In this document: positions 51,923 through 62,208 of the stretch, piece by piece
How the letters are laid out: each line of letters opens with the position of its first letter
Position numbering within the stretch: the stretch's first letter is position 1
Assembly (NCBI GenBank): GCA_963708205.1
Contig: OY970196.1
Location: 2,356,001 to 2,420,000, forward strand
Direction: 5' to 3'
Length of the DNA stretch: 64,000 nt
From: CAVYTF01 sp963708205
GTDB lineage: Bacteria; Bacteroidota; Bacteroidia; Chitinophagales; Chitinophagaceae
Made by a program: the position numbers and the translations under genes
Notes under the pieces: model-generated
The model's input: the letters and a program-made list of their open reading frames with translations, nothing else
What the model was told of the DNA's origin: nothing
Databases searched by the model: none

Positions 51923-53578
51923 ATGTTTCCAAAAGTTAATCCCACAAATACACAAGCGTGGCTTCTTTTAAAAAAGCATTTTGAAGAAGAGATGCAGCGT
52001 ATGCAAATGCGCACTCTTTTTAAGAATGATGAAAAAAGATTTGAAAGATTTTCCCTACGTTTCGAAAATATTTTATTTGATTATTCTAAGAATATCATCA
52101 ATCAAAAAACAGTTCAATTGTTGCTGCAGCTTGCTGACGAGTGCAAACTGCGCGAAGGAATTGATGCTATGTTTAGCGGTGAAAAAATCAACGAAACGGA
52201 AGGTCGTTCTGTCTTGCATACTGCATTAAGAAATTTTTCAGGTAAACCCGTGATGAGTGATGGTAAAGATGTAATGCCTGATGTACAAAGGGTTTTAGCA
52301 CACATGAAGAAATTTTGTGAAGCGATACATAGTGGAAATTGGAGAGGTTTTACCGGCAAGAAAATAAAATATATTGTGAACATAGGTATTGGCGGAAGCG
52401 ATCTCGGACCTTCAATGGTAACTGAAGCTTTAAAACCTTACTGGCTTGATGGAATGCAACCGTATTTTGTCAGCAATATTGACGGAACACACATTGCAGA
52501 AACCTTGAGAAAAATAACACCTGATGAAACATTATTCTTAGTTGCTTCCAAAACATTTACTACGCAGGAAACCATGACAAATGCGCAAACTGCACGCGAA
52601 TGGTTCTTGAGTTTTGCAAAGGATGAAAAATATATTGCATCACATTTTGCTGCGTTAAGCACTAATACAGAAGCAGTGCAAAAGTTCGGCATCGATCCTG
52701 CAAACATGTTTGAATTTTGGGATTGGGTTGGTGGCCGCTATTCTTTATGGAGTGCGATTGGGTTATCCATTGCATTGAGTATTGGCTATGATAATTTTGA
52801 GCAATTATTGCGCGGTGCTTATGCAGTTGACGAATATTTTAAGTCTGAAAAATTTGATAAGAATATTCCTGTTATCATGGCGCTTGTTGGCTTATGGTAC
52901 ACGAATTTTTTTGGCACGCAAACCGAAGCCATTCTTCCTTATGATCAATACATGCATCGCTTTCCGGCTTATTTTCAGCAGGGAAATATGGAAAGCAATG
53001 GCAAACATATTGACAGAAGCGGCAACGATGTTTCTTACAAAACCGGACCTGTAATTTGGGGTGAACCGGGCACGAATGGACAACATGCATTTTACCAATT
53101 GATTCACCAGGGCACTGTTATTATTCCGTGTGATTTTATTGCGCCGGCGATCAGCCATAATCCCATTGGTGATCATCATGTAAAATTATTAAGCAATTTT
53201 TTTGCACAAACTGAAGCTTTAATGAATGGAAAAAATGAAAAAGAAGTAACTGAAGAATTGAAATCGATGAATAAAACAACTGCTGAAATAAAAAAGCTTG
53301 TTCCCTTCAAAACCTTTGCAGGCAACCGTCCTACGAATTCTTTTTTATTAAAAGAAATTACGCCATACTCTCTCGGAAGTTTAATTGCTTTTTACGAACA
53401 TAAAATCTTTGTGCAGGGATTAATTTGGAATATTTTCAGTTTTGATCAATGGGGTGTTGAGTTAGGAAAACAATTGGCAGGAAGGATTTTACCACAATTA
53501 GAAAATAATAATGAAGTAACGGCGCATGATTCTTCAACTAATGGATTGATCAATGCGTTTAAAGAAATGAAGAAATGA
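51923..53578 (+). CDS. pgi: Glucose-6-phosphate isomerase
   Basis: 551 residues; interconverts glucose 6-phosphate and fructose 6-phosphate. Seen: VNIGIGGSDLGPSMV, DWVGGRYSLWSAIGLS (first PGI signature), MESNGKHIDRSG, WGEPGTNGQHAFYQLIHQGT and IFSFDQWGVELGKQL (second signature). Normal full length. It is 19 bp after ltaE on the same strand, so probably in one transcript. Confidence 0.98.
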   Translation: MFPKVNPTNTQAWLLLKKHFEEEMQRMQMRTLFKNDEKRFERFSLRFENILFDYSKNIINQKTVQLLLQLADECKLREGIDAMFSGEKINETEGRSVLHTALRNFSGKPVMSDGKDVMPDVQRVLAHMKKFCEAIHSGNWRGFTGKKIKYIVNIGIGGSDLGPSMVTEALKPYWLDGMQPYFVSNIDGTHIAETLRKITPDETLFLVASKTFTTQETMTNAQTAREWFLSFAKDEKYIASHFAALSTNTEAVQKFGIDPANMFEFWDWVGGRYSLWSAIGLSIALSIGYDNFEQLLRGAYAVDEYFKSEKFDKNIPVIMALVGLWYTNFFGTQTEAILPYDQYMHRFPAYFQQGNMESNGKHIDRSGNDVSYKTGPVIWGEPGTNGQHAFYQLIHQGTVIIPCDFIAPAISHNPIGDHHVKLLSNFFAQTEALMNGKNEKEVTEELKSMNKTTAEIKKLVPFKTFAGNRPTNSFLLKEITPYSLGSLIAFYEHKIFVQGLIWNIFSFDQWGVELGKQLAGRILPQLENNNEVTAHDSSTNGLINAFKEMKK

Positions 53579-53616
53579 CTTTGATAACTGAGGAGAAAAT
53601 ATTTTTAATTTAATGA

Positions 53617-54330
53617 TTAGTTTTTTCTTAGTTGCTGCAATAAAGCTTTCAAATCTTTAGGTAAAGGCGCTTCAATAAAAAAATCTTTTTCATTAAATTG
53701 AAATTTTAATGAAGCAGCATGCAAGGCAAGTCTTGATAAAATAGGTTTTTCATTTTCTTCATTTTTTGATAAGTTATATTTCTTTTTGATCTTTGAAAGA
53801 TAGACAGGCTCTGCGTTTCCATATAATTCATCACAAACAATAGGATTGCCAAGATCCTGCATGTGCACACGAATTTGATGCGTTCTTCCTGTATGAATTT
53901 TGAATTTCATCCATGTAAATAATCGAAATTTTTCAACGGTTTCGTAATCGGTTAACGCAATTTTTCCTTTTGCATGAATCATCATTTTTCCATTTTTTGA
54001 AAAATGTTCGGCAATAGGTTCATGTATGCTTCCGCTTTGTTTTGCAACATTTCCCTGCACTAATCCGAAATAAACTTTCTCAACATTCCTGGTTTCAAAA
54101 ATTTGAGAAAGTTGTTTATGCGTTGCTTCATTTTTTGCAAAAATTATTACGCCGCTCGTTCCTTTATCGAGCCGGTGAACAGTAAATATTTCACCATATT
54201 TTTCTTTTAAAAAATCTTTTAAAGATGGTTCGCTTTGTATTCTATCCGGAATGCTTAACATGCCGGCGGGTTTATTCAGTGCAATAAAATTCTCTTCTTC
54301 AAAAAGAATATCAACATTTTTTTTTTGCAT
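53617..54330 (-). CDS. RluA-family pseudouridine synthase
   Basis: 237 residues, cytoplasmic. Catalytic VHRLDKGTSGVIIFAKN with Asp55, the fold elements FIALNKPAGMLSIPD and GRTHQIRVHMQDLG, and the C-terminal LALHAASLKFQF are diagnostic. There is no S4 domain, so it is more like RluA/TruC-type short enzymes; the target uridine (rRNA or tRNA) is unknown. It is 20 bp downstream of the M1 peptidase gene on the same strand. Confidence 0.93.
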   Translation of the reverse strand: MQKKNVDILFEEENFIALNKPAGMLSIPDRIQSEPSLKDFLKEKYGEIFTVHRLDKGTSGVIIFAKNEATHKQLSQIFETRNVEKVYFGLVQGNVAKQSGSIHEPIAEHFSKNGKMMIHAKGKIALTDYETVEKFRLFTWMKFKIHTGRTHQIRVHMQDLGNPIVCDELYGNAEPVYLSKIKKKYNLSKNEENEKPILSRLALHAASLKFQFNEKDFFIEAPLPKDLKALLQQLRKN

Positions 54331-54350
54331 CTACAAGAAAATATTTTTCA

Positions 54351-56213
54351 TTATTTATTTTCCCAAATATTATCTGCTTCGTCACTATCAGGATCGCGCA
54401 AAGCGCCTAAAATTATTTTATTTATTTTTTTATTTGCAGTAAAAGAAATTGAGGTTGATGAATTTCCATTTTCCCAAACTTCAATGCTTCTATGAATTTT
54501 TTGTGTTGTTCCATCTTTGAAATAAATGGTAAGGTCTATTGGAACAGGTTTACTGCCTTTCGCTGAAACCCTTACTAACCAAGTATTTCCGCTGACTGTT
54601 ACTTTATCTATTGCTAAATCAGGAACACCGTTATCAAAGAACCAGCTTTTCCAAAACCAATTCAAATTTTTTCCAGATCCTTCATTCATGCAATTAAAAA
54701 AGTCATAAGGCATTGGATGTTTTCCATGCCATTCATCAATATAATGATGCAGCGCTTTTATAAAAAGCGCATCGCCGAGCATGTCTTTTACATAAAAATA
54801 TCCAAGCGCAGGTTTGGGATAACAATTAAGAAAATAAGTTGGATCGGAAATTTCTGTGCTTAATGTCATGATAGGCAAATCGATTTCATCACCTGCATAT
54901 TTACTTGTTTCTTTCGCGCCATAATCATCTACAATTGTGCTGTCAATCATTGGAGAAATAAGCCACTCTGCCATTGTCGCCCAGCCCTCATCCATCCATC
55001 CATATTTTGTTTCGTTGATGCCCATATAAAATGGAAACATTGTGTGAAAAATTTCATGGTCTGTTAATTCTATTTCGCTTGCTTTTTCATCAAGCGGGTT
55101 GTCATTAACCATCATTGGATATTCCATTTGGTCAAGCCCGTCAAAAATTGTTTCGTGTGGATATGGATATGGATATGCAGGAAAATTATAGCTCATCGCC
55201 TTCACAGTTTGTCGCGCATAATCAACCACATTAAAATAATCTTTATGGTTAGGATTGAACACTGCATCAACCCTTGTTCTTCTTTGCATAGAAGGATCAA
55301 CTACTAAGCTACTTGCGTACCAAACATAATGATTGCTTGTGGCAAATACAAAGTCAGTAACATTTTTTGCCTGAAATTTCCAGGTATTTGTTTCGCTTTG
55401 CTTAGTTATATTTCCGCGCTGTAAGTCAATGGTATCAATGATCTTGGTAATACCATCATTTTGTTCTGCAGCATTTATGCGTTGTGCAATTTCGGGAGCA
55501 AGCACTTCATTTGCATTTTGTAAAGTACCTGTTGCGTTTACAATATAATTTTCGGGAACTGTGACAGCAACATTAAAATCGCAGAAATCATTATAAAATT
55601 CCTGACTGCCGATGTATGGATATTTGTTCCAACCATCTATATCATCATATACTGCTATGCGTGGAAAAAAATACGCAATGAAGGCACTACCATCATCAAC
55701 CATTCCTGTTCTTACATGAGAGGTTTTATTTAAAACATAAGAAAATGAAACAGTAAATTTTAGTTGCTGTTTAGGAAGAAGGGGTTTAATTTTAGTATGC
55801 GCATTTGTTCCTTCAATTATAATATCGTCAGCACTTTTTTCTTCATCTCCAACTATCATTTTCTCTATTCTCACACCTTCACTGACATCATTACTGCTTA
55901 TTATCATATCACGGTCAGAACCTTGTTTGTAAAAATTTGGATAAAGCTTAAACCAAATTTCTTTTAAGGTATCAGGACTATTATTTGTATAAGTAATTTC
56001 TTCAGTTCCAGAAATAATCCTGGTTATTGGTGCGAAGCTGATGTTGATATTGTAAGACGCGAAATTTTGCCAATAATTTTTGCCCGGTGCGCCTTCAACT
56101 GAGCGTGTATGCTTATTATAAGCATCTTGTATGTTGCGTGCTACAGGTAAATTTTGCTGTGCAAAAATGAAAGATGAAAGTGAGCAGAGTAAAAGCGAGT
56201 ATGTTATTTTCAT
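54351..56213 (-). CDS. Secreted M1-family metallopeptidase
   Basis: 620 residues from the ATG at 56211-56213, which gives a clean signal peptide (KITYSLLLCSLSSFIFAQ); a TTG at 56237 would add eight residues and is less likely. Zinc site HEIFH (386-390), with the third ligand Glu409 eighteen residues on (WMDEGWATMAEW). The substrate-anchor GxMEN position reads DQMEYPM, a Bacteroidota variant. It should be a periplasmic or exported aminopeptidase. It may be co-transcribed with the pseudouridine synthase gene. Confidence 0.94.
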   Translation of the reverse strand: MKITYSLLLCSLSSFIFAQQNLPVARNIQDAYNKHTRSVEGAPGKNYWQNFASYNINISFAPITRIISGTEEITYTNNSPDTLKEIWFKLYPNFYKQGSDRDMIISSNDVSEGVRIEKMIVGDEEKSADDIIIEGTNAHTKIKPLLPKQQLKFTVSFSYVLNKTSHVRTGMVDDGSAFIAYFFPRIAVYDDIDGWNKYPYIGSQEFYNDFCDFNVAVTVPENYIVNATGTLQNANEVLAPEIAQRINAAEQNDGITKIIDTIDLQRGNITKQSETNTWKFQAKNVTDFVFATSNHYVWYASSLVVDPSMQRRTRVDAVFNPNHKDYFNVVDYARQTVKAMSYNFPAYPYPYPHETIFDGLDQMEYPMMVNDNPLDEKASEIELTDHEIFHTMFPFYMGINETKYGWMDEGWATMAEWLISPMIDSTIVDDYGAKETSKYAGDEIDLPIMTLSTEISDPTYFLNCYPKPALGYFYVKDMLGDALFIKALHHYIDEWHGKHPMPYDFFNCMNEGSGKNLNWFWKSWFFDNGVPDLAIDKVTVSGNTWLVRVSAKGSKPVPIDLTIYFKDGTTQKIHRSIEVWENGNSSTSISFTANKKINKIILGALRDPDSDEADNIWENK

Positions 56214-56295
56214 AAATTTTTTGAAGATGGATTTCAAAGAAAACCATTTTCGAGAGAAGAAGAAAATAATGTTTTCAAAAAAAATTAAACAAACG

Positions 56296-56329
56296 TTTGA
56301 CTAACTTTCTTGCTTTGGCGTTACATTTG
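56296..56329 (+). promoter_or_regulatory. Promoter of the TolC-MFP-RND operon
   Basis: TTTG (56296-56299), 22-bp spacer, then TACATTTG (56322-56329), a perfect TAnnTTTG. The predicted start is near 56336, giving a leader of about 64 nt to the ATG at 56400. Confidence 0.6.
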
Positions 56330-56399
56330 CAATTTCATGCTTAATTTTTTCATGGTAACGTTATCGAAAAATTTGAATGTAGGAATAAGCAGATCGTTT

Positions 56400-57713
56400 A
56401 TGGGCAAACTTTTATTTTTCATTGTAAATATTTTTTGTGCTGTTAGTCTATTTGGGCAAAATAAAAATGATTCATTATTACAAGCTGCATCGCTGCAAAG
56501 CTGCATACAGTATGCATTGCAGCATGAGCCTGCCATACAGCAATCTCTTATTGATGAGCAAATAACCGAGCACCAGATAAGAAGCCAATTGTCTCAGTGG
56601 TATCCGCAAATAGATTTTGGTTATTCTTACGAGCATTATTTTCAATTGCCTTCAACATACTTCGAAGGAAGTTATATTCCTCAGGGTGTAAATAATGTTT
56701 CTAATCTTGGATTTTCTGCTACGCAAAATATTTTTAGCAGAGATGTTTTGCTGGCAAGCCAAACAGCAAATGATGTGCGTCTTCGTGCAAGGCAAACAAC
56801 ATCCAGCAATAAAATAGATGTAACTGTAAATGTTGCCAAAGCATTTTATGATGTGTTACTGACACAAAAGCAAATTCAATTAACGGATGAAGATATTGTG
56901 CGTCTCGAGCGCAGTTTGAAAGACGCTTATAATCAATACCAGGGCGGCATTGTGGATAAAGTAGATTATAAGCAAGCAACCATTGCATTGAATAATGCAA
57001 AGGCTGAAAAAAAACAATATGAAGAAAGTTTGAAAACAAAATATGCTGTTCTAAAACAACAAATGGGTTATCCTCCTGAGCATGATCTGCAGCTGCAATA
57101 TGATAGCCTTGAAATGCAGCGCGAAGCATTTATTGATACTAATCAAACTTTCAATATTCAAAACCGGATAGAATACCAATTATTGCAAACGCAAAGAAGC
57201 TTGCTTCGCGAAAATTTAAAATACTATAAGTGGGCTTACATTCCATCTCTGTCTGCTTTTGGCGATTATAATTTAGGATATATCAATAACCAATTTTCAA
57301 AATTATATGGCTCAAGTTTTCCAAACTCTTATGCAGGTTTAACCTTAGCATTTCCAATATTTCAGGGTGGAAAGAGAACACAGGATATACGCGTTGCAGA
57401 ATTGCAATTGCAAAGAACAGATTTTGATATTTTTTCTTTAAAGCTTGAAATAAATACTGAATACACCGATGCGATGGCAACCTATAAAAGTAATTTGAAT
57501 GATTACTATTTATTAAAGGATAATCTTGATCTTGCTACTGATGTTTATAATACAATACAACTGCAGTATAAAGCAGGAATAAAAACTTATTTGGATGTGA
57601 TAACTGCTCAAACTGATCTGCGCACATCGGAAGTGAATTATACCAATGCGTTGTATAATGTTTTAAGCAGCAGATTTGATGTGCAAAAAGCATTAGGCAC
57701 TATTCAGTATTAG
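56400..57713 (+). CDS. TolC-family outer-membrane efflux protein
   Basis: 437 residues from the ATG at 56400, which begins a signal peptide (GKLLFFIVNIFCAVSLFGQ). In-frame ATGs at 56310 and 56337 lie before or at the predicted transcription start. Two TolC/OEP repeats of long helices: LQSCIQYALQHEPAIQQSLI, NVAKAFYDVLLTQKQIQLTD, EYTDAMATYKSNLNDYYLLK and QYKAGIKTYLDVITAQTDLR. It forms the outer-membrane exit duct for the following adaptor and pump; first gene of the operon. Confidence 0.95.
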   Translation: MGKLLFFIVNIFCAVSLFGQNKNDSLLQAASLQSCIQYALQHEPAIQQSLIDEQITEHQIRSQLSQWYPQIDFGYSYEHYFQLPSTYFEGSYIPQGVNNVSNLGFSATQNIFSRDVLLASQTANDVRLRARQTTSSNKIDVTVNVAKAFYDVLLTQKQIQLTDEDIVRLERSLKDAYNQYQGGIVDKVDYKQATIALNNAKAEKKQYEESLKTKYAVLKQQMGYPPEHDLQLQYDSLEMQREAFIDTNQTFNIQNRIEYQLLQTQRSLLRENLKYYKWAYIPSLSAFGDYNLGYINNQFSKLYGSSFPNSYAGLTLAFPIFQGGKRTQDIRVAELQLQRTDFDIFSLKLEINTEYTDAMATYKSNLNDYYLLKDNLDLATDVYNTIQLQYKAGIKTYLDVITAQTDLRTSEVNYTNALYNVLSSRFDVQKALGTIQY

Positions 57714-57784
57714 CAATTAAAATTGAAAATTCAGCCTTTAATAAAAAATATTTTAGAACCCACAGAGCACATAAAAAGTTTTAT

Positions 57785-58924
57785 ATGTTACAAAAGAGTT
57801 TTCAATATTTAATTGCAGTGGTTGTTTTTGCTACATTAACATCCTGCGGCAAAAAGACTCCGCCGCCATCAGGACCGCCAAAAATTCCTGTAAATATCGA
57901 TTCAGTTAAAGAAGGTAGTTCAATTTTTTATGATTTATATCCTGCCACAATAACTGCCCTAAACCAGGTGGATATCAAGCCGCAGGTTTCAGGTAATATC
58001 ACAGGTATATTTTTTAAAGATGGCGACCATGTTTACAAAGGAGAAAAGCTGTACACAATAGATCAACAGCAATACGAAGGCGCAGTAAACCAGGCTGAGG
58101 CTGATCTGGAAGTTTCAAAAGCCAACCTTGCCAAAGCGCAAGAAGATGCTGATCGTTATCAGCAATTAGCATCTCAGGATGCAATTGCAAAGCAAATACT
58201 CGATCATGCAGTTGCTGATTTACAAGCTGCAAAAAAACAGGTTATGGCATCGCAGGCAAATGTGCAATCAGTTTCAGCCAACTTAAAATATACAACTATA
58301 TATGCACCCTTTGACGGAACAATTGGAATTTCTTTAGTTAAAGTGGGCACTTCCGTTTATCCTCAAACTTTATTGAATACTGTTTCTACCGACGATCCAA
58401 TTGCGGCAGACATGAGTGTTGATCAATCTTTAATACCAAAATTTACTGAGTTGCTTGAAAAAAGAACAAGTACAGAGGACTCAACTTTTACAGTTACTCT
58501 TCCTGATGGTTCTATTTATCCTCATCCCGGTCATATTATTTTATTGGACCGCGCGGTTGATCCTACAACGGGAACTATTCGGGCAAGAGTTACATTTCCC
58601 AATGCACAAAAATTATTAAAAGTAGGTGTTACCTGCAATGTACGTGTTGAAAATAAAAGCGGCCCAAATACATTAATGATTCCTTACAAAGCAGTTGTAG
58701 AACAGCTGGGCGAATATTTTACTTATTTGGTTAAAGACACTATTGCATTGCAAAGAAAAGTGCAATTGGGAGATAAAATAAACGGAATGGTTGTGGTAAA
58801 ATCAGGACTCGAACCGGGGGACATAATAGTAACAGATGGTGTTCAAAAATTAAAAGACAGTTCAGTTATACAAGTAGGTCCGCCTAAAGGAATGGCGACA
58901 GGAAATGCAGTCAAAAAGCAATAA
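57785..58924 (+). CDS. RND efflux periplasmic adaptor (membrane fusion protein), lipoprotein
   Basis: 379 residues. Lipoprotein signal with LTSC (Cys21). The order is normal for HlyD/AcrA-type adaptors: barrel-sandwich half (VDIKPQVSGNITGIFFKDGD), alpha-hairpin with heptads (about 98-160), second lipoyl half (IYAPFDGTIGISLVKVG), beta-barrel (TIRARVTFPNAQKLLKVG) and membrane-proximal domain. It joins the TolC-type protein to the RND pump. It is 71 bp after TolC; downstream of it lies a strong hairpin. Confidence 0.96.
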   Translation: MLQKSFQYLIAVVVFATLTSCGKKTPPPSGPPKIPVNIDSVKEGSSIFYDLYPATITALNQVDIKPQVSGNITGIFFKDGDHVYKGEKLYTIDQQQYEGAVNQAEADLEVSKANLAKAQEDADRYQQLASQDAIAKQILDHAVADLQAAKKQVMASQANVQSVSANLKYTTIYAPFDGTIGISLVKVGTSVYPQTLLNTVSTDDPIAADMSVDQSLIPKFTELLEKRTSTEDSTFTVTLPDGSIYPHPGHIILLDRAVDPTTGTIRARVTFPNAQKLLKVGVTCNVRVENKSGPNTLMIPYKAVVEQLGEYFTYLVKDTIALQRKVQLGDKINGMVVVKSGLEPGDIIVTDGVQKLKDSSVIQVGPPKGMATGNAVKKQ

Positions 58925-58963
58925 TTAATTTTTGAATTTGAATAAAAGAAAAGAAAGATGAGT

Positions 58964-58990
58964 ACTCAGCATATAATAATAATGCTGAGT
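58964..58990 (+). other. Perfect 9-bp intercistronic hairpin before the RND pump gene
   Basis: ACTCAGCAT (58964-58972) pairs with ATGCTGAGT (58982-58990) across the loop ATAATAATA. There is no T-tract after it, so it is not a standard terminator. It lies 14 bp before the ATG of the pump gene, where it could affect mRNA processing or translation of the third cistron. Confidence 0.7.
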
Positions 58991-59004
58991 TTAAAAAAGA
59001 GATT

Positions 59005-62000
59005 ATGAGTGAAACGTCATCAAATATATTTCTACGGCGACCAGTTACGGCTATTGTAATTTCTATAGTAATATTAATGGTAGGAACATTGGCTATCATG
59101 AGCATGCCCATTAGCCAATATCCGGATATTACGCCCCCAACTGTTCAGATCACCAGCAACTTTACAGGCGCTGATGCGCAGACTGTTGAACAAACAACTA
59201 CTACAGCGATTGAGACACAAGTGAATGGTGTGCCAGGCATGACTTATATGCAAAGCAACAGTTCTAACAACGGTACTTCGCAAATAACTGCCACATTAAA
59301 TATTGGCGCCAATCCTGATATCGTTGCGCTGGATATTCAAAATCGTGTTGGCATTGCCACACCAACTTTACCAACGCAAGTTCAGAAATTAGGCATCACT
59401 ACATTGAAACGTAACCCCAGTATCTTAATGCTTGTTGCCATTTATTCGCCCAAAGGAACGCACAGTATTCCTTTCATGGATAACTATGCAAATATTTATG
59501 TACGCGACCAATTGCTCCGTGTACCGGGAGTAGGTGATGTGTTCAGCCGTGCAGATAATTTCAGTATGCGCATATGGCTTGAAACAGATAAGATGGCGCA
59601 GCTTGGACTTACGTATTCCGACATTCAAAATGCTATCAACGAACAAAACATCCAGGTGGCTGCGGGTTCTACGGGAACGCCGCCGCAAAACTCATCGTCT
59701 GCATTTGAGTTTTCCGTTTTTACCAACAGCCGTCTTACTACTGAAAAAGATTTTGAAAATATTGTGGTTCGTTCAAATCCGCAGGACAATTCTGTAGTGT
59801 ATTTAAAAGATGTAGCCCGCGTGCAGCTTGGTAAAGTAAGTTATACTTCCAATTCATTTGTAGATGGTAAAAGAGCTTCTTATTTATTGGTGTACCAGGC
59901 GCCAGGCAGCAATGCACTTTCAACTGCTGAAGGTGTTTATGCAGCTATGGACAATATGAAAAAATATTTTCCTGCAGATATTGGTTACGTAGTTCCTTTT
60001 GAATCTGTAACGGTTGTAAAAGTTTCAATTCATGATGTGGTAAACACCTTATTGATTGCATTGGGGCTTGTTACACTTGTCGTATTTCTTTTTCTGCAAA
60101 ACTGGCGTTCCACTTTAATTCCGGTGCTTGCTATTCCTGTTGCCATTGTGGGAACTTTTATATTTTTTATACCGCTTGGTTTTACTATAAACACTTTAAC
60201 CATGTTTGGTTTTGTACTGGCAATAGGTATTGTGGTGGATGATGCCATTGTTGTGGTTGAAGCTGTGCAGCATTATATTGATACAGAAGGAATTTCTGCA
60301 AAAGAAGCGACAGCAAAGGCTTTGAAAGACATTACGGCTCCGGTAATTGCTATTGCACTAATTCTTGCGGCAGTGTTTGTACCAGTTGGTTTTATTCCCG
60401 GAATCGTGGGACGATTATACCAGCAGTTTGCCATTACCATTGCCATTTCAGTATTGATTTCTGCATTCATCGCGTTGTCTTTAACACCTGCATTATGCAG
60501 CCTTTTATTAAAGCCACATCATATTGACGAGAATTCAAAAGGATTAAACAAGTTTTTTTATAAATTCAATACAGGCTTTGAAAAATTCACCCATAAATAT
60601 ACATCAGGTGTTCAGGGATGGATTAAAAGAGCGCCGCTTGTAATCATTTTACTTGTCTGCATCTTTATTGCTGACGGAATCTTATTCAAAACAAAACCAA
60701 CAGGATTTATTCCTACCGAAGATGACGGACGTATTTTGATTTCTTATGAAATTCCTGAAGCAGGTTCAACAACAAGAAGTTTAACTGCTTTGGATAGCAT
60801 GATGAAACTCGCGCAAACCGTTCCCGGTGTTCTTCATACTGCAGCATTGGGAGGTTTGAATTTTTTAACGGGTGGTACAAAATCAAACAGTGGCAGTATT
60901 TTCATGCAGTTGAAGCCCTGGGATCAAAGGACAAGTGATTCAGAAAAAATTGATGGCATTGTTGCAGAATTAAATAAACGCTTTGCTAGAGTTAAGCAGG
61001 CAAGAGCCGTGGTTGTAAAGCCGCCGGCAATTCCCGGTTTGGGCAACGCCGGGGGTTTTAGTGTTCAGATTGAACAAAGACAGTCGAACGACAGTATAAA
61101 TGTTTTTGCGAAAGTGGTAAGTAATTTTGTTGCTGAACTGAAGAAGCAACCTGAAATTGATCAGAGTCCGCAGGGTGCTTTTACTTTCTTTTCAGCTGCT
61201 ACGCCGGGTTATGAAGTTGATGTTGACAGAGATAAAGCGAAGAAGCTGGGACTTAATCTTGCGGACGTTTACAACACTATGCAGATGTATATGGGCAGCA
61301 CTTATATTAACCAGCTGACTATTTACGGAAGAAACTTTTATGTTGTAGCGCAAGCTGACACTGCTTTCAGAAATGACATTAACAGCATAAAAAGTTATTA
61401 TGTAAAAAATTCTGCCGGGCAGTTGATACCATTAAGTTCTATCATAAGTTATAAGATAACGGAAACTGCTCCATTGATCTCGCACTTTAATATTTATCGA
61501 AGTGCAGAAGTTGATGGCAGCGCAAAGGCTGGTTATAGCAGCGGTCAGGCACTTGAAGCAATAAAACGCGTGGGAGATAAATTGCCTGAAGGTTATGGAT
61601 ATGAATTTTCAGGTTTGAGTTTACAGGAATTAAAATCAGGGTCAAGCGCTGTTTATATTTTTGCATTATCCATCGTGTTTGTATTCCTCTTCTTAGCCGC
61701 ATTATATGAAAGCTGGGCTGTGCCATTTTCTGTGTTGCTTGCTGTGCCGATCGGTATGTTGGGGGCAATACTTGCGCTTATTATTGTATCAAGATTGACG
61801 GATAATGTTTATGCACAAATTGGCTTGATTACGTTGATTGGTCTGTCTGCAAAAAATGCGATTTTAATTGTTGAATTTGCAAAAGAAAGAGTTGATAGGG
61901 GAATAGATATTTTAGAAGCAACTCTTGAAGCAGTCAAGTTGCGTCTGAGACCGATTTTGATGACATCCATTGCATTCATTTTAGGCGTATTGCCTTTGGC

Positions 62001-62208
62001 GCTTGCTTCGGGTGCCAGCTCTGTAGCCCGCAACACCATTGGCTGGACGGTGCTTGGAGGAATGCTTGCTGCAACTGGTTTGGCAATATTTATCGTGCCG
62101 GTTTTGTTCTATACGATCTCTAAAATTTCTTATGGAAAAAAGAAATTAGAACAGTTACATGCGGATGCAGAAGCAAGGCAAAAACCTGTTGTTCCGGATA
62201 GTGAATAA
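59005..62208 (+). CDS. RND efflux pump, HAE1 (AcrB/MexB-like) permease
   Basis: 1067 residues, 12 membrane helices in two halves with large periplasmic porter/docking loops after TM1 and TM7. Seen: FLRRPVTAIVISIVILMVG, SQYPDITPPTVQITSNFTGA, FVLAIGIVVDDAIVVVEAV with the proton-relay Asp pair, and the C-half GLSAKNAILIVEFAKE and LRPILMTSIAFILGVLPLAL. Proton-driven export of hydrophobic compounds through the TolC duct. Stop codon directly abuts (no intervening base) the convergent anti-sigma gene. Confidence 0.98.
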   Translation: MSETSSNIFLRRPVTAIVISIVILMVGTLAIMSMPISQYPDITPPTVQITSNFTGADAQTVEQTTTTAIETQVNGVPGMTYMQSNSSNNGTSQITATLNIGANPDIVALDIQNRVGIATPTLPTQVQKLGITTLKRNPSILMLVAIYSPKGTHSIPFMDNYANIYVRDQLLRVPGVGDVFSRADNFSMRIWLETDKMAQLGLTYSDIQNAINEQNIQVAAGSTGTPPQNSSSAFEFSVFTNSRLTTEKDFENIVVRSNPQDNSVVYLKDVARVQLGKVSYTSNSFVDGKRASYLLVYQAPGSNALSTAEGVYAAMDNMKKYFPADIGYVVPFESVTVVKVSIHDVVNTLLIALGLVTLVVFLFLQNWRSTLIPVLAIPVAIVGTFIFFIPLGFTINTLTMFGFVLAIGIVVDDAIVVVEAVQHYIDTEGISAKEATAKALKDITAPVIAIALILAAVFVPVGFIPGIVGRLYQQFAITIAISVLISAFIALSLTPALCSLLLKPHHIDENSKGLNKFFYKFNTGFEKFTHKYTSGVQGWIKRAPLVIILLVCIFIADGILFKTKPTGFIPTEDDGRILISYEIPEAGSTTRSLTALDSMMKLAQTVPGVLHTAALGGLNFLTGGTKSNSGSIFMQLKPWDQRTSDSEKIDGIVAELNKRFARVKQARAVVVKPPAIPGLGNAGGFSVQIEQRQSNDSINVFAKVVSNFVAELKKQPEIDQSPQGAFTFFSAATPGYEVDVDRDKAKKLGLNLADVYNTMQMYMGSTYINQLTIYGRNFYVVAQADTAFRNDINSIKSYYVKNSAGQLIPLSSIISYKITETAPLISHFNIYRSAEVDGSAKAGYSSGQALEAIKRVGDKLPEGYGYEFSGLSLQELKSGSSAVYIFALSIVFVFLFLAALYESWAVPFSVLLAVPIGMLGAILALIIVSRLTDNVYAQIGLITLIGLSAKNAILIVEFAKERVDRGIDILEATLEAVKLRLRPILMTSIAFILGVLPLALASGASSVARNTIGWTVLGGMLAATGLAIFIVPVLFYTISKISYGKKKLEQLHADAEARQKPVVPDSE

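Noticed and set aside
57712..57739. AGCAATT AAAATTG AAAATTC AGCCTTT after the TolC gene, a possible further heptamer array
   Set aside because: Only the two middle units are alike; too weak in an AT-rich spacer to count with the other arrays.
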